From Marinomonas hwangdonensis (lineage in GTDB: Bacteria > Pseudomonadota > Gammaproteobacteria > Pseudomonadales > Marinomonadaceae), in NCBI RefSeq assembly GCF_003721245.1, contig NZ_RIZG01000001.1, positions 62,001-126,000 on the forward strand: a stretch of DNA of 64,000 nt, in the 5' to 3' direction. Shown piece by piece: positions 9,357-17,599 of the stretch. The position numbers and the translations under genes were made by a program. Each line of letters opens with the position of its first letter. Within the stretch, counting starts at the first letter, position 1. The notes below the pieces were generated by a model, which was not told the origin of the DNA, ran no database searches, and saw nothing but the letters and a program-made list of their open reading frames with translations.

Positions 9357-9866
9357 ATGTTAACGTTTTTCTCAGCCCGCCGTTTTCATGGCTTGGTTGC
9401 CTTTGCCGCATTTGCCCTTTTAGCGGTGGCTTTTTATATGGAATATCAAATGGCATTAGAACCTTGCCCGCTTTGTATGTTGCAGCGTATTGTGTTTTTT
9501 TGTGTGGGCTTGGTGTCTTTAGTTTCGGCTTTGAGTGGAAGTGAAAAGTGGCGCAGGTCGTGTGCTTGGTTCGTAGTGGTGCTTTGTTGTGCCGGTGGTG
9601 CTTTGGCTATTCGCCATCTGTATTTACAAAACTTGCCCGCCGATGAGCTGCCAGCCTGTTTGCCAGGTTTGAGTTACATGTTTGAAGTGTTTCCTTGGCA
9701 AGAAATTATGCAAGCCATGGTGATGGGAACAGGTGAATGTGGGGAAGTTTCTTGGACTTTGTTTGGTATTAGTATCCCCGGGTGGACTCTCATTGCTTTT
9801 ATTGGTATGGCCACAGTAAACCTGATTATTGCATTACGTCCTAGAAAGAAAATGCTGTTTAGATAG
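9357..9866 (+). CDS. dsbB: DsbB, quinone-linked disulfide bond formation protein
   Basis: An inner-membrane protein that reoxidises DsbA and passes electrons to ubiquinone. About 169 aa with four hydrophobic segments; the first periplasmic loop has the CPLC pair (Cys37 and Cys40 from the chosen start), and the second loop carries the other pair, in LPACLPGL and TGECGEVSW. ATG at 9357 is preferred to TTG at 9351 because AGGA at about 9343-9347 gives better spacing. rsd/algQ follows, an arrangement also known in Pseudomonas. Confidence 0.93.
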   Translation: MLTFFSARRFHGLVAFAAFALLAVAFYMEYQMALEPCPLCMLQRIVFFCVGLVSLVSALSGSEKWRRSCAWFVVVLCCAGGALAIRHLYLQNLPADELPACLPGLSYMFEVFPWQEIMQAMVMGTGECGEVSWTLFGISIPGWTLIAFIGMATVNLIIALRPRKKMLFR

Positions 9867-9985
9867 GCATGATTTGATTAAGTGTAGAGGCAAGATCGCG
9901 AAAGCGTTTGTCTTGCAGGGAATACCGTATCGGAATATGCTTGGAACAGAGTGAAATGATAAAAATTGCCTGATGGAGTCTGTGT

Positions 9986-10456
9986 ATGTTGGAACGTTGT
10001 AAAACAGCTCAAGAGCGATGGGGTGGTGTTCACGATATGATCGACCGCTGGCTTGAACAGCGCAGAAAACTGATTGAACTGTGTATTTATTTACGTGAAC
10101 GCGGTGAATTTACACCGACGGATACGCCAAAAATACAAACCCTGTGTGAAATGCTGGTGGATTATGTGTCCGTTGGTCATTTTACGGTATACGAACAATT
10201 GGCCCTAGAAGCCAAAGAGTTTCATGATGATGGTGCCTTGGTTTTACTGAAAGAATTGTTGCCAGAGATTGACAGTTCAACCGAAGTGGCGATTGAGTTT
10301 AATGATAAATACGACACAAAAGACCACTGCAATGCGCAGCTTGAAGCCTTGCCGTTTTCGATTAAGGCGTTGATCCTAGTGATGGCAGAACGCTTTCAGT
10401 TTGAAGATCGGTTAATTGAGGAATTACATGAAGCGCACAGTGAAAAAAGTGCATAA
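9986..10456 (+). CDS. rsd: Rsd/AlgQ family anti-sigma-70 regulator
   Basis: A 156-aa helical protein of the Rsd/AlgQ family, which binds region 4 of the housekeeping sigma factor and shifts RNA polymerase toward alternative sigma factors. The match rests on the characteristic N-terminus (LERCKTAQERWGGVHDMIDRWLEQRRKLI), the central helix LCEMLVDYVSVGHFTVYEQL and the acidic C-terminal half. Its neighbour dsbB and the length support this. The following lipoprotein gene overlaps its 3' end by 29 nt, implying translational coupling. Confidence 0.88.
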   Translation: MLERCKTAQERWGGVHDMIDRWLEQRRKLIELCIYLRERGEFTPTDTPKIQTLCEMLVDYVSVGHFTVYEQLALEAKEFHDDGALVLLKELLPEIDSSTEVAIEFNDKYDTKDHCNAQLEALPFSIKALILVMAERFQFEDRLIEELHEAHSEKSA

Positions 10457-11411
10457 ATTTGCGCTTACCGCCCTGTGTTCCGTCGCCTTGTTCTCATGTT
10501 CAGCTGAAGATCCTGTGCGAACGGCTCAGTATGCCTCCCAAGGTTTTTTTTCTGCTGTATTAAGTGACGATGGCGCGTCGTCCTTGATTGGTTCAATCCA
10601 GCATGGTGGAAGTTATTGGATTAACTCCGTCAACGAGCGTAGGTTCAATTGGAATCATGCGGCTGGTCAATATACGCCTTTAACAGCCGTAGACATTGAT
10701 CCCAGTGGTGAGTTCGCTGCCACCGGTGGCGCTCGTACGTTAGCTTTATGGCGCACATCAAATGGAATGTCAGAGGGGTTTTGGACGACGCCAGGCGATA
10801 TAGAATCCATTAAGCTGACCCAAAACGGTGACTTTGCGTTGGTTGGACTCAATGACCAAACCGCACGCTTTTTTGATATTAAAAATGGCGGTATCCGACA
10901 AACATTACGGTTAAACGAAACCGTACGTGCCGTGGATGTTACGACAAATGGTTCGCTGGGAATAACTGGGGATGATTTGTCTTTCGTTACCCTATGGGAC
11001 ATGCAAACCGGTCAGATACGCTATCAGTGGGAGCTGAGTAACAGTATCGGTAGTGTGGCCTTGTCTCCCGATGGTCGATATGCCTTTGGTGCTGCACAGC
11101 TCGGTGATGCCAAAATTTGGTCCACCCGTGATGGTCAGGAAGTGATCACGCTGGATACTGGCGCGCTTCAGCATCGCAAAATGTCGATTAGTCAGGCGGT
11201 ATTTTCAGCCGATAGCCGACTGTTATTGGTCGGTGGGGTGAATAGCCGAGTGTCGCTAGTGCAAGTCAGTACTGGAACCGTTCTAAAAGAGTGGGATGTG
11301 TTTACTCCAACCGGTAGGCCTGCGGGCGCCAGTGTTTTGTCATTAGCCTTTGGTAAAGGTGACCGTTATTTTGCTCTTGGCAGTAATGGCTATCTGAACG
11401 TTCTGGAATAA
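10428..11411 (+). CDS. WD40-like beta-propeller lipoprotein
   Basis: A 327-aa exported protein. The N-terminus KRTVKKVHKFALTALCSVALFSCSAED is a type II signal peptide with lipobox LFSC, so it should be lipid-anchored. The mature part has at least five WD40-like blades, seen as repeated S/D-G-x-x-A-x-x-G...LW/IWx patterns (e.g. DPSGEFAATGGARTLALW, TNGSLGITGDDLSFVTLWD, SPDGRYAFGAAQLGDAKIW). It is probably a protein-interaction scaffold of the envelope. ATG 10428 has GGA spaced properly; an ATG at 10416 lies further inside rsd. Confidence 0.82.
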   Translation: MKRTVKKVHKFALTALCSVALFSCSAEDPVRTAQYASQGFFSAVLSDDGASSLIGSIQHGGSYWINSVNERRFNWNHAAGQYTPLTAVDIDPSGEFAATGGARTLALWRTSNGMSEGFWTTPGDIESIKLTQNGDFALVGLNDQTARFFDIKNGGIRQTLRLNETVRAVDVTTNGSLGITGDDLSFVTLWDMQTGQIRYQWELSNSIGSVALSPDGRYAFGAAQLGDAKIWSTRDGQEVITLDTGALQHRKMSISQAVFSADSRLLLVGGVNSRVSLVQVSTGTVLKEWDVFTPTGRPAGASVLSLAFGKGDRYFALGSNGYLNVLE

Positions 11412-11415
11412 ATCG

Positions 11416-11805
11416 ATGTCATATCCGACTCCTCAAATGCCTCGCTGGGTGGCAGTTTTTGCTTTACAAGCTTTTTTGTCTGTCGCGGCGGGTGCTTTCG
11501 GCGCTCATGCTCTGTCTGATGTACTTCATCAAAGCGCGTTAGGTTGGTGGCAAACGGCAAGTCAATATTTGATGTACCACGCATTAGCCGGCTTAATCGT
11601 CGCGGCATTTTATTCGCCCTCTCTGAAACCTGTTTTGATCTTATTTTTGATTGGTAACTTAGTATTTGCTGGCAGCTTGTATGTGATGGCACTGACGGGA
11701 TATCGCTTTTTGGGCGCGATAACGCCCGTAGGTGGCGTGTGTTATTTGTCCGCTTGGTTGCTATTGGCGTTTCGTCTCTGGCGGTTTAGTCGAGTCGAAT
11801 CTTAA
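11416..11805 (+). CDS. DUF423 family small membrane protein
   Basis: A 129-aa integral membrane protein of the DUF423 (YgdD-like) family with about four hydrophobic helices. Family features are GAFGAHALSD after the first helix, the Trp-Gln-Thr-Ala...YHALAG segment (WWQTASQYLMYHALAGL), and PVGGVCYLSAWLLLAF in the last helix. Its function is unknown. It starts 4 nt after the propeller lipoprotein stop, so rsd, the lipoprotein and this gene look like one transcription unit. Confidence 0.88.
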   Translation: MSYPTPQMPRWVAVFALQAFLSVAAGAFGAHALSDVLHQSALGWWQTASQYLMYHALAGLIVAAFYSPSLKPVLILFLIGNLVFAGSLYVMALTGYRFLGAITPVGGVCYLSAWLLLAFRLWRFSRVES

Positions 11806-11935
11806 GCAGGACACAGTGCATTTTTTCGGGTAACATTGCCCCCCAATTTATGAGCGCTTGGTTAAAAATCGCTCTAAACTCACACGATGGCCAGTCTAGG
11901 TCCCTCAATATTGAACACACAAAGCGATACATTAG

Positions 11936-12643
11936 ATGCAAGAGCAAAATACAGACACTCAAGAACCCATAGCAAGACGTACCATTCGTAGTTTTGTTGT
12001 GCGCGGTGGGCGCATGACAGAAGGCCAACAAAAAAATTACGAAGTGAACTGGGCACAGTTCGGTTTAAACCTCGTTGATGGCCGAATTGACTATGCCACT
12101 GTGTTCGGTCGTGAGTCGGATGTTGTTATTGAAGTCGGCTTTGGAATGGGCGCTTCGCTGGTTGAAATGGCCAAGAATGCGCCAGAAAAAGACTTCATTG
12201 GCATCGAGGTGCATCCACCAGGGGTTGCTAAGCTGATGATGCTTGCGAAAGAAGAAGGCATTAACAATTTGCGCGTGTACTGCGATGACGCCATAGAAGT
12301 GATGGCAAACTGCCTACCTGAAAAAACCGCCAGTGCCTTTCAGCTGTTTTTTCCTGATCCTTGGCATAAGAAAAAACACAACAAACGTCGCATTGTTCAG
12401 CCGCTCTTTGCTGAACAAGTGGCCAGTGTTTTAAAAATAGGGGGCGTTTTTCATATGGCAACGGATTGGCAGCCATACGCTGAGCACATGATGGAAGTCA
12501 TGGAAGAGCAGGCTCAGTATGAAAATGCAGCGGGCAAAGGCTGCTATCACCCTCGTCCTGAATGGCGACCGCTGACAAAATTTGAACAGCGTGGCGAAAG
12601 GCTTGGGCATGGTGTTTGGGATTTGATCTATTCAAAACGCTAG
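11936..12643 (+). CDS. trmB: tRNA (guanine-N7-)-methyltransferase TrmB
   Basis: It methylates G46 in the variable loop of tRNAs using SAM. The 235-aa protein shows the TrmB hallmarks: RTIRSFVVRGGRMT near the N-terminus, SAM motif VVIEVGFGMGASLV, GIEVHPPGVAKL, and the diagnostic FPDPWHKKKHNKRR active-site block, plus a C-terminal TKFEQRGERLGHGVWDL. The length matches other proteobacterial TrmBs. A terminator follows directly. Confidence 0.96.
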   Translation: MQEQNTDTQEPIARRTIRSFVVRGGRMTEGQQKNYEVNWAQFGLNLVDGRIDYATVFGRESDVVIEVGFGMGASLVEMAKNAPEKDFIGIEVHPPGVAKLMMLAKEEGINNLRVYCDDAIEVMANCLPEKTASAFQLFFPDPWHKKKHNKRRIVQPLFAEQVASVLKIGGVFHMATDWQPYAEHMMEVMEEQAQYENAAGKGCYHPRPEWRPLTKFEQRGERLGHGVWDLIYSKR

Positions 12644-12661
12644 TCTGTTTTTCGAATTCAA

Positions 12662-12689
12662 AAAAAGCGACTCAATGAGTCGCTTTTTT
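12662..12689 (+). terminator. Bidirectional terminator after trmB
   Basis: GCGACTC (12667-12673) pairs with GAGTCGC (12677-12683); flanking A6 and T6 runs extend the stem and allow it to work on both strands, serving trmB and the convergent H-NS-like gene. Confidence 0.85.
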
Positions 12690-12772
12690 ATTTACCAAAC
12701 TTTTATCTGTGTGGTGCTTTTATTAGTAAAGTGCTTTCGACAGGATATACGCCGAATTGAAAAGGATCGGTG

Positions 12773-13171
12773 TTATTTGATTTCCACACTTTCGCGGCTA
12801 TTGCCAGCATCAAAGTAAGCTTGAAATACTTTAGGTGTGCGGCCGCGTCCAGTCCACTCGTAAACCTCACCGTTTTCTTCTAAGCGGTATTTTGCTTCAA
12901 CGGTTTTGCCTTTTGTGGCGCCAGCTTTTGGTGTAGTTAATTCTGTGATTTCTTCAATCGTTAAACCACTTTCTGCAATTAAAGTCGCAATTTTTTCTGC
13001 GCGAGCCGATTTAAGTGCTAGCTCTTCTTCGCGAGCGGCTTCTTCTTCACGGGCTTTTTCTAATGCTTTGGTAAATCCCGCAATCAAGTTTTCTAGCTGA
13101 GCAACGGTTAGCTCTTTTGCTGCCGCACGTGCTTTTGCTTTATTGCCTGCTAATTCTAATAATAAATTCAT
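12773..13171 (-). CDS. H-NS family nucleoid-associated protein
   Basis: A 132-aa protein with an N-terminal coiled-coil oligomerisation region rich in Ala, Glu and Lys (about 15-75) and a C-terminal H-NS-type DNA-binding domain: KYRLEENGEVYEWTGRGRTPKVFQAYFDAG, where the core W-T-G-R-G-R-T-P corresponds to the AT-hook-like loop of H-NS. Such proteins coat and silence AT-rich, often foreign, DNA, so the AT-rich Tn7-like island in this window is a plausible target (inference). The start is preceded by a long AT-rich leader shared with the divergent tex gene. Confidence 0.87.
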   Translation of the reverse strand: MNLLLELAGNKAKARAAAKELTVAQLENLIAGFTKALEKAREEEAAREEELALKSARAEKIATLIAESGLTIEEITELTTPKAGATKGKTVEAKYRLEENGEVYEWTGRGRTPKVFQAYFDAGNSRESVEIK

Positions 13172-13426
13172 TTTTTCCCCTATTTATCTGTTAAGAACTG
13201 GTTGAATATGGTTCTGCACTGAAAAAGAGATCCATCCTTTACACTCAGTGGAGCTTGTCCACGTTATTTAATTGAAACGCCGCAAAGTGTGTAACTTACT
13301 TTATGAGCAATGCTGATATTATGCGTTATTTCAAGTTTGTTTGTGGATTTTAATGAAAAATGCCTTAACATGCTAATAAAATAATGCGATATAAATGTGT
13401 GAAAAGTGTAAATTGTAGGATAAATA
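13172..13426. promoter_or_regulatory. Divergent AT-rich intergenic region hns-like / tex
   Basis: This 255-bp strongly AT-rich gap separates two divergent genes and must hold both promoters. An H-NS-like protein commonly autoregulates through such DNA. I see no credible small gene in it. Confidence 0.4.
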
Positions 13427-15589
13427 ATGAATGTCATATCAGATAACTTAACAAAACAATTTTCTATATTAAAAAAGCACACTGACAATATTATTCAATT
13501 GTTTGAAGAAGGAGCAACGGTCCCCTTTATTGCTCGGTATAGAAAAGAAAATACGGGCGGTATGACGGACGAAGATCTGCGACGTTTTCATGAAAGATGG
13601 CAGTATCTGACTGAGCTGGAAAAACGCAAAGAAAGTATCTTGGCTTTATTAGAAAATGAGCCTCAAGCTAGCCAAAATTTACGTCATAAGATACGTCAAG
13701 CGACCACGAAAAATGAATTAGAGGATTTATATTCTCCGTTTAAAAAAACACGCAAAACAAAAGCAGACGAAGCAAGAGAGCAAGGCCTTCAGCCGCTGGC
13801 AGCTCTGATTTGGTCTGGACACGTCTCAGACAGTGCCTTTGCGGTCGAATCATGGTGTAAACAGCAAAAGGTATTGGTGTCGCCTGAGAAAGCGTTAGAA
13901 GGGGTCACCGAGATATTAAATGAAGCCATTGCGAGTAACAGCGATGTTTTGCAAAAAGGCCGTCTTGAGCTGCAAAAAAACGGCGTTTTAGTCAGTCGTG
14001 TATTAAGAGGAAAAAAAGAACTGGGTGAAAAGTTCAGGGATTATTTTGATTATCAAGAAGCGGTCAGTAAAATTCCTGCGCATCGCCTATTGGCTTTGTT
14101 TCGAGGAAAGAAAGAATCCATTTTAAAACTTAGCATTGAGTGGAAAAACCTAGCGCGATACCCCGATGAGTTGATATTACCAGAGCTGCATGCGCTTTTA
14201 GATGGCCAAGCGGCTAAGTCAAATACATTCTCAGCACAGCAAAGACGCTATTTAAATACAGCGTGGGATAATAAACTCTTGCCTAAATTAGAGTCAGACG
14301 TGCTTGCCATATTAAAAGAGCGAGCAGAAGAGGGCGCTATTCAAGTGTTTGCGGACAACCTTCAGGATTTATTAATGGCGGCTCCCGCAGGGGCGCACCG
14401 TGTGTTAGGTATTGATCCAGGTTTTCGTAATGGCGTTAAGTTGGCGGTGATTGATGAACAAGGTAATGTGTTAGATCAGGGGGTTATTTACCCTCATGGA
14501 CCGCAAAACCGAACTCAAGAAGCTAATGCCACATTATTACAACTGATTAAAAAGCATAACGTCAGCTGGGTCGCCATTGGTAATGGTACCGCTTCTCGAG
14601 AAACGGAAGCCTTGGTTCGAGCACTGATTAATGACGCCAATCTAAATTGTGGAGCTGTGGTCGTGAGTGAAGCGGGAGCCTCGGTTTATTCGGCGTCCCC
14701 GGTTGCCATTCAGGAGTTTCCGGATTTGGATGTCACCATTCGCGGCGCGGTTTCCATTGCACGACGTTTTCAAGACCCACTTGCCGAGTTGGTGAAAATA
14801 GACCCTCAAGCCATTGGTGTGGGTCAATATCAGCATGATGTGAAAGTGTCTCAATTAACCCAATCTCTTGCGAATGTGGTAGAAGACTGTGTGAACCGAG
14901 TGGGTGTGGACATTAATCTAGCGTCTGTGTCTTTGTTGTCTTATGTGTCTGGTTTAAGTCAGCGCTTGGCGCAAAATATTGTAGATTATCGTCAGCAAAA
15001 AGGCCGGATAGAATCGCGCGCTGAGTTACTAAAAGTCAAAGGCATTGGTGAAAAGTGCTTTGAGCAATGTGCGGGCTTTTTACGTATCTTAAACGGCAAA
15101 GAGCCATTGGATCAGTCTGGTGTGCATCCAGAATCGTATCCATTGGTACAAAAAATGGCGGCCCAACTGTCATTGAAGGCGAGTGAGTTGCTGAATAACT
15201 CAGGTGCCTTGCAACAGCTTAAACAACTGTCACCGACTTTTGCTCAGGCAGGCGATTTCACCTATTCAGATATTTTGGAAGAATTGGCTAAGCCTGGTCG
15301 AGATCCACGTCCGGAGTTTCGTTATGCGTCCTTTGATCAAGGTGTGCAGAAATTAGAAGACGTGCAAGAAGGCATGACTCTAGAGGGTGTGGTAACGAAT
15401 GTGGCGGCCTTTGGGGCTTTTGTTGATCTAGGTGTACACCAAGACGGCTTGATTCATATATCTCAATTAGCCGATCGTTTTGTCAAAGATCCAAGAGACT
15501 TAGTCCGAGTAGGGCAAGTGGTCAATGTCACCGTGTTAGAAGTTGACGTGCAACGTAAACGTATTGCCTTGAAAGCAAATGGACTTTGA
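13427..15589 (+). CDS. tex: Tex, transcription accessory RNA-binding protein
   Basis: A 720-aa nucleic-acid-binding protein related to eukaryotic Spt6. Domains in order: N-terminal helical Tex region (EEGATVPFIARYRKENTGGM), a YqgF/RNase H-like domain beginning VLGIDPGFRNGVKLAVID near residue 325, tandem helix-hairpin-helix motifs (RAELLKVKGIGEKCFEQCAGFLRI) and a C-terminal S1 RNA-binding domain (GMTLEGVVTNVAAFGAFVDLGV...GLIHIS). It ends right after the S1 domain and lacks the basic tail present in many Tex proteins (usually about 770 aa). A Shine-Dalgarno is weak but the start is the first Met and matches the family. Confidence 0.95.
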   Translation: MNVISDNLTKQFSILKKHTDNIIQLFEEGATVPFIARYRKENTGGMTDEDLRRFHERWQYLTELEKRKESILALLENEPQASQNLRHKIRQATTKNELEDLYSPFKKTRKTKADEAREQGLQPLAALIWSGHVSDSAFAVESWCKQQKVLVSPEKALEGVTEILNEAIASNSDVLQKGRLELQKNGVLVSRVLRGKKELGEKFRDYFDYQEAVSKIPAHRLLALFRGKKESILKLSIEWKNLARYPDELILPELHALLDGQAAKSNTFSAQQRRYLNTAWDNKLLPKLESDVLAILKERAEEGAIQVFADNLQDLLMAAPAGAHRVLGIDPGFRNGVKLAVIDEQGNVLDQGVIYPHGPQNRTQEANATLLQLIKKHNVSWVAIGNGTASRETEALVRALINDANLNCGAVVVSEAGASVYSASPVAIQEFPDLDVTIRGAVSIARRFQDPLAELVKIDPQAIGVGQYQHDVKVSQLTQSLANVVEDCVNRVGVDINLASVSLLSYVSGLSQRLAQNIVDYRQQKGRIESRAELLKVKGIGEKCFEQCAGFLRILNGKEPLDQSGVHPESYPLVQKMAAQLSLKASELLNNSGALQQLKQLSPTFAQAGDFTYSDILEELAKPGRDPRPEFRYASFDQGVQKLEDVQEGMTLEGVVTNVAAFGAFVDLGVHQDGLIHISQLADRFVKDPRDLVRVGQVVNVTVLEVDVQRKRIALKANGL

Positions 15590-15703
15590 TGCCATTGCAT
15601 GTGTGAAAGCACGACCTAAAACTATGATTATCAATGGGTGGTAAGCCGGAATGTATTCCAATAAGACGGTTTATATTTATGGCGTTCAAAGTGTGTTCAA
15701 CAC

Positions 15704-15740
15704 AAAACCGATTAGAAAGGTCTAATCGGTTTTAGGCGTA
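15704..15740 (+). terminator. Rho-independent terminator between tex and azoR
   Basis: AAAACCGATTAGA (15704-15716) pairs perfectly with TCTAATCGGTTTT (15721-15733) over a 4-nt loop. A- and T-rich outer arms suit both convergent genes. Confidence 0.85.
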
Positions 15741-15777
15741 ACCAATAACATTGACTTAAAGGGGATAAAAGTTAGTG

Positions 15778-16371
15778 TTAAAGGGCGACGGCGATTTGTG
15801 ATTTTGCTTGGTTGAAAGCTTCTTCACCAGGTGCACCCATTGCTTGACCGCCCGCGATGAAGGTCTCTTTAACATTCAGGCCAATAAAGCCTAAGAATGT
15901 TTGGATGTGTGGGACTTGATGATCAAATGGCGCGCCTGCTGAAAAGCTACCGCTTGCTGAAAAGATGTAAGCATCTTTGTGTACAAGACCAACAGGACCC
16001 GTTTCAGTGTAATTAAAAGTACGGCCAGCACGAGCAATATAGTCAAAGTAAGACTTTAATGTAGAAGGAATGCCGAAGTTGTACATAGGGGCTGAAACGA
16101 TAACAAGGTCCGCAGCTTCTAGTTCGGCAATCAGTTCATCACCAATCGCAACAATAGCGTGTTGCTCAGCAGAGCGGTCAGCTTCTGGAGTAAATAATGC
16201 TCCTAACGTTTCGCCAGTAAAGTGAGGTAGCGGGTTAGCTGTCACATCGCGAGCGACGACTTTACCGTCAGGATTTTTTGCCAGCCATTTTTCAACAAAC
16301 TCGTTAGCCAATTGACGTGATTTTGAATTTTCACCTGATGCGCTTGAATCAATACGTAATAAAGTCGCCAT
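15778..16371 (-). CDS. azoR: FMN-dependent NADH-azoreductase / quinone reductase AzoR
   Basis: A flavodoxin-fold oxidoreductase (197 aa) that reduces quinones and azo compounds with NADH using FMN. Features are LLRIDSSASGENSKSRQLANEFV (phosphate-binding loop), ADLVIVSAPMYNFGIPSTLKSYFDYIARAGRTFNYTETGPVGL (flavin-binding block) and the IFSASGS loop. The ATG at 16371 is preferred over one 11 codons upstream because GGAG sits 8-12 nt before it and it starts as the family does. It is divergent from a LysR-type gene, which probably controls it. Confidence 0.93.
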   Translation of the reverse strand: MATLLRIDSSASGENSKSRQLANEFVEKWLAKNPDGKVVARDVTANPLPHFTGETLGALFTPEADRSAEQHAIVAIGDELIAELEAADLVIVSAPMYNFGIPSTLKSYFDYIARAGRTFNYTETGPVGLVHKDAYIFSASGSFSAGAPFDHQVPHIQTFLGFIGLNVKETFIAGGQAMGAPGEEAFNQAKSQIAVAL

Positions 16372-16543
16372 AATACTGTTTCTCCGTTGTACATTGTTGA
16401 GCATGTTAGCTCGGTTGTTTTTCAGTTATCACATCATAGAGCCTATTTTTTCGATAAAAAAGCGAGATTAATTGAAGATATCAATCGAAAAATACGATAT
16501 TTTAAAGGCTGACGTTAAACCCAAACAGATAGAGAGAATCTCC

Positions 16544-17449
16544 TTGAAAGCCCCGAGAGTAACCTTAGAACAATGGCGTGTATTGCAATCCGTGGTCGAT
16601 AAAGGCGGTTTTGCCCAAGCGGCCGAGGCGTTACACAAAAGTCAGTCCTCAGTCAGCTATACCGTAGCAAAACTGCAAGAGCAGTTGGGTTACCCGCTGC
16701 TGATCATAGAGGGGCGCAAAGCCAAGCTGACTGAGCGAGGGGAAGTGTTATTACGTCGCTCACGGCACTTAATAAAAGAAGCGGTGGATCTTGAAGAGCT
16801 GGCCCACACCCTAGGTCAGGGCTGGGAACCAGAATTAGAAATAGTCGTTGACCAAGCCTTTCCAACGCCGGTTTTACTGCGTGCCTTGCAAGCCTTTGAA
16901 CCACAAAGCCAAGGCACTCAAGTGCAGCTTAAAGAAGCCGTGTTAAGCGGCGGTGAAGAAGCCCTGCGCAAGGGAAGCCCAGATTTAGTGCTCAGTGCGA
17001 TTGTGCCTAAAGGGTATCTTGCTGATCCTATCGTCAATGTGGAAATGATCGCTGTTGCTGCCGTGAGTCATCCTTTGCATAAGGAAGCGGAATCCATCAA
17101 TAACGAACGTTTGAGTAGAGAGCTGCAAATCGTTATTCGGGATTCTGCGTCTGAAACTTCCATTGATTCAGGTTGGCTTGGTACCGATCGTCGTTGGACG
17201 GTATCCAGTGTGCAATCTGCATTGGAAATCGTAACCAGCGGCATTGGTTTTGCTTGGTTGCCAAAGGCAGACCTAGAGTACGCACTGCAAAGTGAAAAGC
17301 TTAAAAAGCTGAATTTGATTTCAGGCAGTGAGCGTAATTTCCCTATGTTCGCCATTTTTGGTAAGGGCGAGCGAACGGGGCCAGCGACGCGATTGTTAGT
17401 TGAATTGTTGCAGGCGGAATGTAATGGCTGCCCAAAACGGCCACAATGA
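16544..17449 (+). CDS. LysR-type transcriptional regulator
   Basis: About 301 aa: an N-terminal winged helix-turn-helix (TLEQWRVLQSVVDKGGFAQAAEALHKSQSSVSYTVAKLQEQLG) and a periplasmic-binding-like effector domain from about residue 90. The frame is open back to TTG 16472; I prefer TTG at 16544 because the residues after it (KAPRVTLEQWRVLQ) begin the HTH at the usual distance and GAGAGA lies just upstream. Divergent orientation relative to azoR suggests it regulates that gene, perhaps in response to quinones or electrophiles (inference). Confidence 0.85.
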   Translation: MKAPRVTLEQWRVLQSVVDKGGFAQAAEALHKSQSSVSYTVAKLQEQLGYPLLIIEGRKAKLTERGEVLLRRSRHLIKEAVDLEELAHTLGQGWEPELEIVVDQAFPTPVLLRALQAFEPQSQGTQVQLKEAVLSGGEEALRKGSPDLVLSAIVPKGYLADPIVNVEMIAVAAVSHPLHKEAESINNERLSRELQIVIRDSASETSIDSGWLGTDRRWTVSSVQSALEIVTSGIGFAWLPKADLEYALQSEKLKKLNLISGSERNFPMFAIFGKGERTGPATRLLVELLQAECNGCPKRPQ

Positions 17450-17599
17450 TTTAGTGTTCAGTAAAAAGTGTTTGGTAAATAATGTAAAGTTGTCATTTTA
17501 TTTTTGACAATTTAGGTTGTGACGTTTGGGGTAGCAAGGTTTAATACGCGCCATTGTTATTTATTCGCTATTTTAAAGACGCCAATACAAGGACGCTTC

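Noticed and set aside
14642-14854. Opposite-strand ORFs inside tex, glmU, glmS, hsdR and others
   Set aside because: They mirror the codon pattern of the long genes on the other strand and have neither family motifs nor ribosome-binding sites.
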